A stretch of 64,000 nucleotides of DNA from Rhodocollybia butyracea (lineage: Eukaryota; Basidiomycota; Agaricomycetes; Agaricales; Omphalotaceae). Made by a program: the position numbers and the translations under genes. Of the stretch, positions 1 to 10,145 are shown piece after piece. The DNA is taken from assembly GCA_015501585.1 (NCBI GenBank), contig JADNRY010000009.1, forward strand, positions 744,001-808,000, in the 5' to 3' direction. Position 1 is the stretch's first letter. Each line of letters starts with the position of its first letter. The notes below the pieces were generated by a model. It made no database searches, was not told the DNA's origin, and saw only the letters and a program-made list of their open reading frames with translations.

Positions 1-105
1 GTCAAGCACTAAGCCGCGTTAGTTTACGAAATGACATCAAAACATCTCCTTCCCAAAAAAAGAAAAAACAGGAAACTAGATCGGAGTAGATCCTTGTCCA
101 AACTT

Positions 106-1781
106 TCAAGCCTCTGTGTACGTCGGCGGAACTTCCACAATCGCGACGTCTGCCGAAGGTATTCGCGCCCCACTGTCCGTGTGCAGCCTAATCTCACTCC
201 TCCGAATCTGCTCGTCCTGTACCGCCAACGTGACTGGTTCCTTCGAGTTCGTCCTCACAAACCGGTCGGGATTCCACCCAGATGTTCGGTCCAAGGAGGC
301 CGACGACTCGGCGAGATGACCTGAGGAAGACCCTGCTAATAGTGCTGATACGGCACTATCAGTATACGGGTTATAGGTAGCTGGACTTTGACCTGTGAAG
401 GTGGTCGATTCTCGAGGAGAAGCAACGTATATCGAGGGGTCGGTGGGTATGAGCTGAGAACCATAATTAAAGGCGGTAACTTGCAGAGTGGGGCCTTCGA
501 CAACAGGGGAACGATAGGAACCGGGACTACTTCCCGTCTGGGCCAACATCGTACCGCTGTATTTGCGTTCTTTCTGCCGTCGGACAAACCAGAAAAGAAG
601 AAAAAGAGCTGCGAGTCCGGCTACTCCAGCGACAGTACCGCCTACTATAGCGCCAATATTTTTGTGACTAGATCCAGAAGTAGGAGGGGGAGAGAATGAT
701 CCATTGCCACTGGATGAGGAGTTGCTAGGTGTTTCGGAAGAACTTGAATTATGGGGATTTGTTGTTATTATAAAATGGTCGATGTTGAGGTACTGGGGAT
801 TAATCGAAGAGTTGTACGAGGTGGCGATTCTGATACCATGCGGTGACGTGGAGAGGTTGGATACGGTGAAAAGAGGGTAGTTATATATACTCGAGTAATT
901 TCCTGTACTGGTTGCTATCATACTGCCGGGGAGGTCAAAGAACGTGGAGTTCGATCCGTCAAGGGAGTAGAAGGCTGTAGTCACTTAGCATTGAACTGCG
1001 CTGTGCCGGCGGCGGCGAATACTATAGAGTATAGTGTTACAGAGGATCCTTAGACAAGAAAAAATTGTGTAGGTTTTATTCCATTTCATGGAGATCAAGA
1101 CCAAACACACCATTGAATGTAAAATCCATACTTGCCCCGGTCGTGTCTGTGGAGTTGGTTTGTTCATTCGTCCAGGCTCCTGAGATATTAGCATATACGA
1201 CAGAAGGGTCGCTGTTATAAATCCTGAGTGTCACAGAGTCAAGGGGGTCGGAGGGTAATGGCTGATACTGGATGCTATCTAGCCACAGCGGCTGGCCTGA
1301 GGTACTGGTGGTATTAGTACCCGGAAAGTAAAAATTGACGTCCAGCGTATGTTGGCCTATCGTGCCTTCAAGAAGCCCTGCTGAGTCGCATGCGACATAA
1401 TTGGTAACCTGGGCCGCCCTCTGAGGGAAACTCTCAATAGCATGTCCATCCACTGAACAGTTCCAGCCATATGCCCCTTCAAGTTTTCCAGCGATCATGG
1501 CACGAACGAAAGTCCCTGTGTAAACCCAATAAGTAATTCTAACGAGCACCAGAGGCGAAATATAGACGAAAGGATTGCTCACCATTGAACGTATAGCTAA
1601 AAGATGCGTTTACCGCCGTCCCAGTGATGGTCTGGTTGAAAACGTTTCCCCCCCAGCCTACGTTATATAAACTCCCAGTTGTGTCTAGGGAAAAGGCACT
1701 TGATGGCGAATACCGAATAGTGGGGTCTGTATCATCCACGACAACTAGTCGAGGAATGGCGGTGTCTGGGATAGCAGTCAT
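106..1781 (-). pseudogene. Copy A: frameshifted two-module single-pass surface protein
   Basis: Inverted member of the paralog family found at 44-61 kb. Three exons are visible: 1583-1781, 1111-1515 and 106-1048, with both introns placed just after an FNG motif in phase 1. The N-terminus has the family signature VVVDDTDPTIRYS. Exon 3 encodes the second ectodomain half, a Ser/Asn-rich stalk, one membrane span with a GGTVAGVAGL core, the basic stop-transfer RRQKERK and a tail ending VPPTYTEA. Compared with B, D, E and F, exon 3 has a 5-base insertion near 990-994 after the NA of the NANTAFYS motif, so the frame hits TGA before the membrane span. The allele would then give a soluble ectodomain, or is a recent pseudogene. 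Downstream coding sequence is otherwise undamaged, so a sequencing error is possible. Function unknown. Confidence 0.8.
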
Positions 1782-1900
1782 TGTATACTGGCCGGGGGTT
1801 TGAGACTGGGGAGCTCGAGGAAAGAAGGAGAGATGAAAACCGAGTAGCGCATGCTGAGTGCTGGGCGACAGGACACGGACAGGTGACAAACACCATATTC
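1782..1900 (-). promoter_or_regulatory. Conserved 5'-proximal block of copy A
   Basis: Sequence just upstream of the copy A ATG matches that before B-F: a CACTCAGC-like core, a pyrimidine-rich CCTCTC tract, CTCGAG and a CAAACACGCACA-like stretch close to the ATG. The reading frame upstream of the ATG is not kept between copies, so this is 5'UTR/promoter rather than coding. Confidence 0.55.
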
Positions 1901-2335
1901 AATGAGACCAATGGTGATTATGATAATCCAGTCGATGACTTCCCGTAGCAATTAAGTCCGGGAGGCCTTGGACCTTGATACATCATTAGTCCTTGATCTA
2001 CCAAAATATATTGAATTTTTGAACATCGTGAAGAAGGTAATGAAATACAATACAAAGGTTCTCCTCCAGTTCAGAAGAATCAGAAAGAATCGGGCGAGGT
2101 GACACTACAATGAATTTTCCATAAAATTTAACATTCGAACCCTTGGCTACCCACCTCACCGTACACACCTAGGGACTTGACGTTGTATATGTTTGAGGAA
2201 ACTCAAAAATCAAGCTGAAGAACGCTGCTGCCAATTTGAAGCGACGAGAGCATGGTGTTCAAAATAAAGTACGGGTGTGTTTAGGAAGAGATGTGAAACA
2301 GTGAAAATGACATTTGTAGCAACATTTATTCAACC

Positions 2336-3000
2336 TTGAACCCTGCAGAAGCACCAGTCAGAGGTACATTCAATATAAATCAGACGAGTCTAGTGAAAGC
2401 CATTTTCGAGAGCTTCAGAACTTACCAGCCAACCGCAGCAGAACAAGTTGGACCAGAGAACCTTCGTGTCCCAGTTGTATTTTGTCTCTGTTTAGCTATC
2501 TCTTCTCCGCCTGATCCTTTCTAGGCACAATACCATTCCTTGCTGGTGAATCTGGAGACAGCAGCCGAGTTAATGAGCATGCATACATTCGAATTTCGAT
2601 AGGCCAAAATGATCCAGGTACAAGGATAGTTGAAGAGCAAAGGTTTGACAAGGGTCGACAGCACGAGCGCGCGGTCTTTCCGGCGAGGAGTTGCGAGCCA
2701 GCACTCAAGACCGAGACATTTTTTTTTGGATTGAAGAGGGTATCGTGGAGAACGGATGATTGATGCTGGGATTAGCCATTAGAGTAGCGAGCCTGAGTTT
2801 TAGCTGACTTGGTCGACCTAGACAGAATAAGACAGACAAAGAGGTTGCGACTTGTAAGGATCCGAGTAACAATGTAGTTAGTTACTCAAGCATAACGGAC
2901 CAAGTTCCAATTTCCTGTTGAGTTCACTGCGTCGATTAAAACTGGCGCCAACCGTAGGACAGATGGGATCGATGATACGATCCTATTTATGCTGACTTGA
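2336..3000. repeat. Inverted duplicate of the copy C upstream region
   Basis: This stretch is an imperfect reverse complement of about 47090-47650. Shared pieces include the block around the opposed words CCAATCC...GGTCTCGG and CATTCCTTGCTGG, and a short peptide containing QTSxVKA and SFRTxQPTAAE encoded on opposite strands. It lies the same way relative to copy A as 47.1-47.6 kb lies to copy C, so the duplicated unit carries at least 1 kb of 5' flank. No convincing gene was seen in it. Confidence 0.75.
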
Positions 3001-3309
3001 TAATAATAAAGAAAATCAGGTCAAAATCACCTACTAGTATGTAATGAAAAGAATATAAGTATCGTAAGTGCACAAGCCAACACCGCGTTGGTTCTCTGCT
3101 ATGCAAACAGAGCTGAAGATAAGAAGGATGGTAGAACGTGATCAAGGGTATGGAACTTGGAAATTGCTCGTACGATGTGTACGATGCACTCAAAAAGACA
3201 TTATTACAGTCGTCGGACTAGTACAACTCCGACAGCTTGACTGAATATTCACGATGTACTAAGTATGCGAAAATGTTAACTAATGAAACCGAGTATAGTA
3301 TACAAGGCC

Positions 3310-4608
3310 TCACAGTTTGGATGTAGCCTTCCCCTCCTCCAAAGCAGCACTTGAAATCGGATTCTCCCTTGAATCACCGCTAGTATTGATGTTACTAGTA
3401 CCACCGGCGCCAGCACTAGGGCTGGGTTCCATAGTTGGTTTCGATGAGATATGTCCTAGGACAAAGGATACAATGTCGGAGACGAGTTGCTGACGGACGT
3501 CTGGGAGCTCGCTTTGTAGTTCGTGGTATCCGCCCTGTAGAATCGCCATGTCAAAGTTAGCGTTAATTCTAAAAGTGGAGGAGTCGTCTTACAGGATATA
3601 TGATTATCTTCTTGTCGTCTGCATCGATTCGCTCACAAAATTCCTGCGTAGCTTTCACGGAGGTCACTTTGTCTTCATCTCCGTGCATGAAGAGGACCTT
3701 GGTTGTATGCGTTCATTTTCGGACAGGAGTCTAGTAGAACAAGACTTACAGGAAGTTTCTTAGGCCACTGATGACAACCGACGGATAGTAACTTTTCGCC
3801 CTAGAAATAAAGATCAGTGCAAGTTCTTCTGGGGAAGAAGTTGATACACACCTCAGTGAGCATATCTCCGAGTCCTTTTAAGGATCCAGTTGATTTGATT
3901 AGAGGATCTTGGACGTATGCTTCGTTAAATTCAGGTGAATGGGACAAGTACTGGTCGAAGATATCAGCTTTGAGAATAAGGAACGCGGAAGATAGATACT
4001 AACCTTCGCGTCAACATCAGCGGGAATGAGGGTATACGGTGATACAATCGCGACTTTTCCACCGAACCATCGTAATAGCTTTGCGGCAGGTGTCGTTTGC
4101 CGTATTAAGGGACTAGTGATGATAACTCCTGTTAACGAAGCGACTGTTTCTGCATACTCTGGTTTTGCATATGACTGCTGGGTCACAAAACTCAGTACCT
4201 CTCCTCCACCCTACGATACGAAGTTAACAACTTTTCTGCCATCAAAGTCGGTTTCTCACCATTGAATGGCCGAACAAGAACGTGGGTACACCAGGAACCT
4301 CCTTCATCGCAGTCTTGACCGCCCAATCCAAGTCCTGCATCTGGTCTGACCAGCTAGTTTTTCCCCATGAGCTCTTTTTTACTACTGTTTTCCTTGTCCA
4401 ATGCAGTGCGTCCAAACCCGCGCTGATCAAATGTCCATAAGGCAACTTGACGCTCGGAGAGTTTTGGATGAATATGTGAATAACGACCAGTGTGTTCTGC
4501 GAAGCCGTGAAGGAAAACAATCAAGGCGCGAGGAGGGCCAGAAGTAGGAAGATATGTTCGTGTGTAGAACTGTGTCAGTTGAGGCCCTGTAACCCATTTC
4601 TCAATCAT
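3310..4608 (-). CDS. Monoacylglycerol lipase (alpha/beta hydrolase, Yju3/MGL type)
   Basis: Hydrolyses monoacylglycerols to fatty acid and glycerol; the fungal relatives act on lipid droplets and membranes. Six exons read in phase: 4260-4608, 4004-4210, 3852-3950, 3750-3800, 3593-3697 and 3310-3534. The N-terminal part has the family opening TGPQLTQFYTRTY, the oxyanion-hole HGFAEHTGRY and DQRGFGRT. The nucleophile motif GHSMGGG is split by intron 1 directly after GHSM. The acid residue lies in HGDEDKVTS and the base in GGYHELQ, completing a Ser-Asp-His triad. The C-terminus is a short Ser/Gly-rich tail. The ATG at 4608 was chosen because it gives the usual MGL N-terminus; a longer in-frame start at 4713 is possible. 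No damage was seen. Confidence 0.9.
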
Positions 4609-5551
4609 TGCAACTTGCCAGTGTAAGAGGAAGAGGCACACCGGGCCGCCGCAAAGTGACGAGTCTCTTCGAAATCTCAGGTACGCGACATCGCCAAATC
4701 CACTGACCTCCATTGAGTCGCTGGAGTTTATATCTAACTACGCCGTTCAAGATGGGAGGTGAGCAGGATACCAGAGTCGAGATACTACTACACTGAGGAT
4801 TTTATTTCAAGGAATCTATATTAGTTATATCGAGTTGGAAAGAGCTGCGCAGAGTCTTGTCATCACCGGTATGCGCTCACTGGTGTGCTTTAAGTACTCG
4901 GATACTTTCAGCGAAAATAACAGATTTTTCGAAGGGACCACGCCCACGCCGTTTGTTCCTTCCATCAAAACCACAGGCGACATCTGGCCTCATCTGGCGA
5001 CATCCTACTAACTTCCTACAAGCCATTTCAATTTGCGACCAAGACTCACTAAAGCTCAAATCTATCCCCGTAAACATTCGGATCTTTCTGGCCTGACCGC
5101 AAACGAGGGTTTCGTGGTGGTTTTGCCCTGTTTCGCGGTATATTTCGTAAGTACCAGAGGGTCCAGAGTCTGCTGAATCTTAGCCTATCTTAGCTCGGAA
5201 CGACATGCTGCTGGTTGTCTGGCTCGCTTTGTATGTATACGAATGCTCAGGTAACAATCGTGGATGTTCGGTGTTTTCTGCCAATTTTTTTTTTCTCGTT
5301 CTGGGTGGATTTTATGACTTGGGCAACCGTATTTTCGATATCCGATTGAGGAGCGTATGGCTTCGGGACGCCTAGGATCAGACTTACACTCGAGTCTCGC
5401 TAGCCCAAATTCGATTTTTTTTTTGCAGATCGATGATAACGTATCCATGGTTAAAAGCAAGTCATAGTCATTTTGAGCTTTCATTCTCGACTCCATTGCA
5501 ACCTGCTGGCCAGGCTGCTAACCCTCTACAATTCCATCCGCACTGCTGGTC
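4609..5551. other. Intergenic, no gene seen
   Basis: Only short random ORFs without family motifs or consistent splice signals. It holds the 5' regions of the lipase (leftward) and of the left phytase (rightward), so it may be a shared divergent promoter. Confidence 0.5.
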
Positions 5552-7154
5552 ATGCTTTTCCTCTCTTCTTTCATTGTCTCCTCCTTTCTCTTGGTTGCTT
5601 CGGTCCCAATCAAGGGCCAAAATCCTAGCGGCACAACTCCTAAACATAGTGATACTTCGACTGTACCTCATGATCATGATGTGGCGCAACTTCAAAGCCT
5701 TTGGCTCAGTTTGCTCCGTATACTCCTGTGGATGAAACCTATGCGGTACCGTCTGGCTGCACAATCCACCAGGTGCGTACAGTTCTTCCAATGTTATCAA
5801 TGTTGATGGCTCACGATGTTTTCAGGTCAATCTTGTACGGACTTGTTTGCTTACCTTGACCACGGTTCATCACAAAGACACTTTACTTTAGCTTCAGCGT
5901 CATGGTTCAAGGTATCCGACAAAGAGTCAGAATAAGTTGATCAAGAATGCCGTGGAAAATTTCGTGGAAAAAGTCAAGAAGCTTGTCGATGGGGGGAAGA
6001 TCACCGATCCCGAACTTCTCAAATTCCTTACCTCCCTGTCTGGCTACAAATATACGATCACCTCCGAGCAGGAGGAGCAACTCACTGAACTTGGCAAGAT
6101 GGAGTCAGCAAAATTTCCCCTTTCACCCGACCATACTAATCTGGTCTTTAGGTTGCTCGAGTCAGGCAAGCTGCAGTACTTGCGATACAAGCATTTAATT
6201 ACCGACGGAAAGAGTGTATCAATGAGCTCCTCGAACGCCCAGCGGGTTCGAAAATCGGCGGCGGAATGGATTAAAGGTACATAATATGCCGGGAACTCAC
6301 TCTTTAAACTTATTCTTTTTCTTAGGCTTCGGTGTCAGCGGTATAGCACCTCCCACCATAATCGAACAAGAGGTGCACACTATTTTTAGCTTTCCTTTGT
6401 CAACCCTGATGTCGAGTCCAGCATGAGAAGGCGGCTTCTACCGTAGTTAGGAATGACTACATGAAGCCTTGGAAGAAAATATACCTCCCTCGGATCAGTG
6501 AAAGTCTTAAGAAAACCCTCCAGGTTGAACTCACAAACGATGATGTGCTCGGTCTCATTATGATGTGCCCTTTTGAGACTAGCATACTGCGCAAAGATAA
6601 GACCTCGTCCACAGCTCTCAGCCCATTCTGCAAGATTTTCAGCATGGACCAGTTCAAGGACTTTGCGTGGCAGGGTGTACTTGACAAGTACTACAGGGGC
6701 ACGTGAGTAGCTAGCTAGCACGACGTTGATTCTTTTCATTAAACGCCCTCTCAGATCTAAGACTATATCAAGGAATGGACTTTCACCCACCGGGTACACC
6801 AAGGACCTCTACAGTCGTCTCATAGAGTCCAAGGAGTCGTCTCCCAAGTTTTACGCTCTTTTCTCCCATGACAACGAAATGGCGGGCATTTTCCATGTGC
6901 TCGGACTGTTTCTCCAGGATAAAGTTCCTAGTCCCAAGGCGCCGGACGACTCGGTGACTTACAAAACGTCCGAAGTTGTGCCGTTTGCTGCACGGCTGTT
7001 AATCGAGCGGATGACCTGTAAACATTCTGGGAGCCTGGAGTTTGTGCGCGTATTAGTGAATAATGCTGTGCAACCATTGAAGTGGTGTCACGGAGTGAAG
7101 AATGGGTTGTGCGAAGTCAAAGAGTTTATCAAGGGTCCACTGCATAAAGCATAA
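5552..7154 (+). pseudogene. Phytase / histidine acid phosphatase, one-base frameshift in exon 1
   Basis: Phytases of this family release phosphate from phytate outside the cell. A signal peptide (MLFLSSFIVSSFLLVASV) starts at 5552. The pre-catalytic APYTPVDETYAVPSGC segment follows, but in another frame: compared with the paralog at 14.7-16.3 kb one base is missing near 5704. Exons: 5552-5772, a 9-nt microexon 5826-5834 (VNL), 5892-6103, 6152-6276, 6326-6372, 6428-6702 and 6755-7154. The catalytic QRHGSRYPT (RHGxRxP) follows the microexon, and the proton-donor HD lies in FSHDNEMAG. The 48-nt intron 6104-6151 has no stop and keeps frame. Downstream of the frameshift everything is intact, so inactivation is recent or a sequencing error. 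Confidence 0.88.
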
Positions 7155-8057
7155 CGAATAAGTAATGTTTGTGAGGCACTGGTGACCCCTTTGTTTTACA
7201 GTATCGGTCTCTTTTCTATTCTAGTGGATTGGTAGTAGCTGATCCGCTAATTCTATCAAGTGCCCATTTTCCAACCAAACACTGACTATTGATATCTTTG
7301 AAATTCTGGCATGAAAGTAACCGGATTGCCACCTATTGCCACCTACGCATTGGTTGACAGGCCAACTTCAACGTTTCGAGACGGCCCTTCCTGCTTCAGT
7401 TAGATAACCTTACTCGCTGTCCAGACTCCACTGGAGTCTGCTCGATCACCACGAGTTGATGGTGTCGCTTGGTGCGTATCGTGTTCTGTAAACAGCATGC
7501 ACTAAGTATGCCTAACTTATCTGACTTTATCTCTCCTTCATTTTTTAGATCTGTCGCTGGAACTCAGGCTATTGGCCGAGCCACATTCAAACCCAAATGG
7601 CCATAACTTATTCTTCTTATGAACTGTACAAGCACAGGCTCAGCAAACTGATATCAGAATGTCATTCGATGACTGCGAGAAACAGTACTCGTTCGGTGCT
7701 ATGGGCCAGTTGATTTGGAATGAAGATGCATTCGAAAGGCTTCTAGATCTTGTTTCTCATCCGTCTTTCAGACTCATTGCTAATATTACTGACAGAACTC
7801 GAGTGCTCACATTTGAACATGCCTTCTGGCGTGTATTGCGTGGCAACTTGTTATACATGAACCACACCGACATTGTAGAATACCACCGTCAACACCATAG
7901 CGCACATTCCAATGAAAACGTCTGTTGTCCTCGGTGGGGTCGGCACTATGGAACGAGGGTTCTTCAATCCCACCCTCGCAGTAGCCTTCTCCCCTCATCC
8001 GTTGTACCAGTGCGCTTATTGTCGATAATAATCAATGGGTTGATTTCCTCGTATGGC
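7155..8057. other. Intergenic with one weak ORF
   Basis: A plus-strand ORF at 7659-8198 starts with MSFDDCEKQYSFGAMG, but it has no recognised motif and its 3' half lies opposite a better minus-strand ORF. The rest holds nothing recognisable. Confidence 0.35.
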
Positions 8058-8405
8058 CTAGCCTATGGTGTTCCATTCGTCGCATTTCTTGAGTTGCTCT
8101 ACCTCAAGCGATTCAAGGAACAGGTTTACAGCATCGTCTACCCAGGATGGATCTTTACCCACTCCTACCAGTTTGCAAGCTTTTGGCAACCTCTGTGAAG
8201 CTTTGCTTTCCGGCACGGATGCTGTGGATTTAGATAGGGACACCAACCCTGGTAACGTACGATCCAAAACTTCAAGAATGGGAAGAGCTCCGATTTCCTC
8301 TTCTGTGAATCCACACACCGCTGACGTTAGTCGAATGGGATGTACGTCGCCCCGCCCCGCCCAAGGCTCCCCTTCGAGAGGACTCAGAAGAGACGGTAGT
8401 GTCAT
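8058..8405 (-). CDS. Hypothetical protein, 115 residues
   Basis: Single-exon ORF not matched to any family I recognise. It contains CGFTEEEIGALPILEVLDRT and an acidic, leucine-rich C-terminal helix-like stretch with WVDDAVNLFLESLE. The opposite strand reads as Ser/Arg-rich low-complexity sequence typical of an antisense shadow, which favours the minus strand. It may be one exon of a larger gene. It lies in the 7.5-kb interval between the two inverted phytase paralogs, next to a V-ATPase fragment, an area with signs of decay. Confidence 0.35.
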   Translation of the reverse strand: MTLPSLLSPLEGEPWAGRGDVHPIRLTSAVCGFTEEEIGALPILEVLDRTLPGLVSLSKSTASVPESKASQRLPKACKLVGVGKDPSWVDDAVNLFLESLEVEQLKKCDEWNTIG

Positions 8406-8936
8406 GCTAAGAACCGTGCGCTCCTAAAATATTAAACTCCTCTGGTCCGGTCTGAGGTGACTTGCGGGCAGCGGCGCAGTCAGCCAACGAGTTAAGGAGG
8501 CGGAAGCTTGAGCGCTGAGCACCAGAATCTTTCCGTTAGGACTCCTGTACTTAGTGACCCCAACTGGCAACCGTAGGAACTGATACCAGCGCTAATTACA
8601 TCATCGATTATCTCAATCGTCATCACCATTGAATCTAGTCGAACCGAAACCGTGAAACGCGTTTCCGCAGTCAAGTCTATTAGATTTTTCCAGCGCACTG
8701 TGTAGAGCACGGTCCACTTTACTTCCAATACCGTTGACAGTCACAACTTAACTGCACAAAACTAGAGCTTTGGTCGCATCGTGGTTTGTCTCCGCCTCTG
8801 TTCACGATTTTTGCCACTCACAACGAAACACCATCTAGAATCCTAACCATCTAGAATCTTACGTCCTCTGCCACTCTGACTCTACCGATAGTCTGGCCAA
8901 AACAATTGACTTTATCCCCCTATTGATTGTCGATCT

Positions 8937-9485
8937 ATGTTTGACGACTATCCCGCGCCAAGCCTTCTTCGTAAGGTGCTCGCAAACTTTCCAATCTCAT
9001 TTACTCATCTTCATATTCAGGCTTGGAGCAGATGGGCTTGGTGCAAGTGAGTCAACTCTTCGTACCGACAGAAGTTACTCATGATATAGTGGCTTAACTT
9101 GGTGAATGAGGGAATATCCAGTTTAAAGATGTACGTCTCTGATATAGCTTGAATTATGGCACACAACTCACTATTTTTTGTTCAGCTAAACCCCAATGTT
9201 AGCCCTTTCCAGCGTTATCTCATCGGTGAAATGAGTCGCCGCGTACGGTTTTTACTAGAATCCAGCAAGCACCGGATGTTGTCCCTATTCGTCCGTCCTC
9301 TGTCTGATTTGGCACCTATCAGTACAACTGGCCCTCGTGCCGCGCAAACTATGGATAAGCTGGATGTCACTCTCGCTGCACATGAACGACGTCTCACACA
9401 AATGAGTGAAAGTTACCAGGAACTGAGCGAGAAAGATTTGATCGAAGCTCGTCATGCTTTGCGCGAGACCGCTGTATGTATTCTT
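8937..9485 (+). pseudogene. 5' fragment of V-type ATPase subunit a (Vph1/Stv1 family)
   Basis: The intact protein forms the membrane proton channel of the vacuolar ATPase and has about 800 residues; only about the first 120 are present. MFDDYP starts at 8937, and a spliced exon gives LEQMGLVQ then QLFVPTEVTHD. Two in-frame stops interrupt the normally conserved AELGELGN segment near 9091-9110. After an intron with GTACGT donor, the frame continues LNPNVSPFQR, VRPLSDLAP, GPRAAQTMDKLDVTLA and LTQMSESYQELSE, then stops near HALRETAV. A few residues after the IGE are deleted. Neither the membrane domain nor the proton-path Arg is in the window, so this is a dead fragment; a full gene must lie elsewhere. 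Confidence 0.88.
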
Positions 9486-10145
9486 TGACAAGGTCCGTCC
9501 TCTCAAGCAGCCATAAATTCTTCTGAATCACTCAATTGCTTGGTGAATCCAATGCGATTCTGAGAACTGACTAAACTAAATTATGAATGAAAAGTTCAAA
9601 TACAAAAAGCAAGGCCCAAATTATTTAAACTCCCGAACTCCCGAAGAACAAAAGATTGTGAGTGCAATGTTGTTGTAAGTATTGGACAGACAAGCCACAG
9701 AAGTAAAGACAGTTTAGAGTATAACTATACGACTATTCGTACGCACGTTGAGATTGTAAGAAAACGATACTGACAATGAAGGTGAAATCAAATGAAATGA
9801 TAAAGAGATTGCGTAGAGAAAGATAACCAACCAATATGAACAAAGCTACAAGAAATGTGAGTAACGGGAGAACAAAGACTGAAACCGAGAAATAAAACTA
9901 GTAAGAGTAAAATGTAAGACAGACAAACATTCTTAGCGACCTGACGCTGCTCCACTGTGCTGCGATGTCCACAATGAGCCTCCTTCCGCTTCCCCCCGCT
10001 TCTGGTATCATACCGTCCAGCTTTCCTATAATACAATTCCCTAAATTCTAAAAGGACCAAGATATTCTTTATTTCCCCCTCCCTTACACTAACTCATCCC
10101 ACTTATCATACGAGCCAACTCCCATCTCCGGATGCGTCACTTCCG
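9486..10145. other. Intergenic, no gene seen
   Basis: AT-rich stretch between the V-ATPase fragment and the 3' end of the OPT gene. The minus-strand ORF at 9788-10060 has a hydrophobic stretch but no conserved motif or clear start, and may be OPT 3'UTR. Confidence 0.4.

Noticed and set aside
7659..8198. 179-codon plus-strand ORF
   Set aside because: No motif, and its 3' half is antisense to a more protein-like minus ORF; composition of the 3' part is unconvincing.
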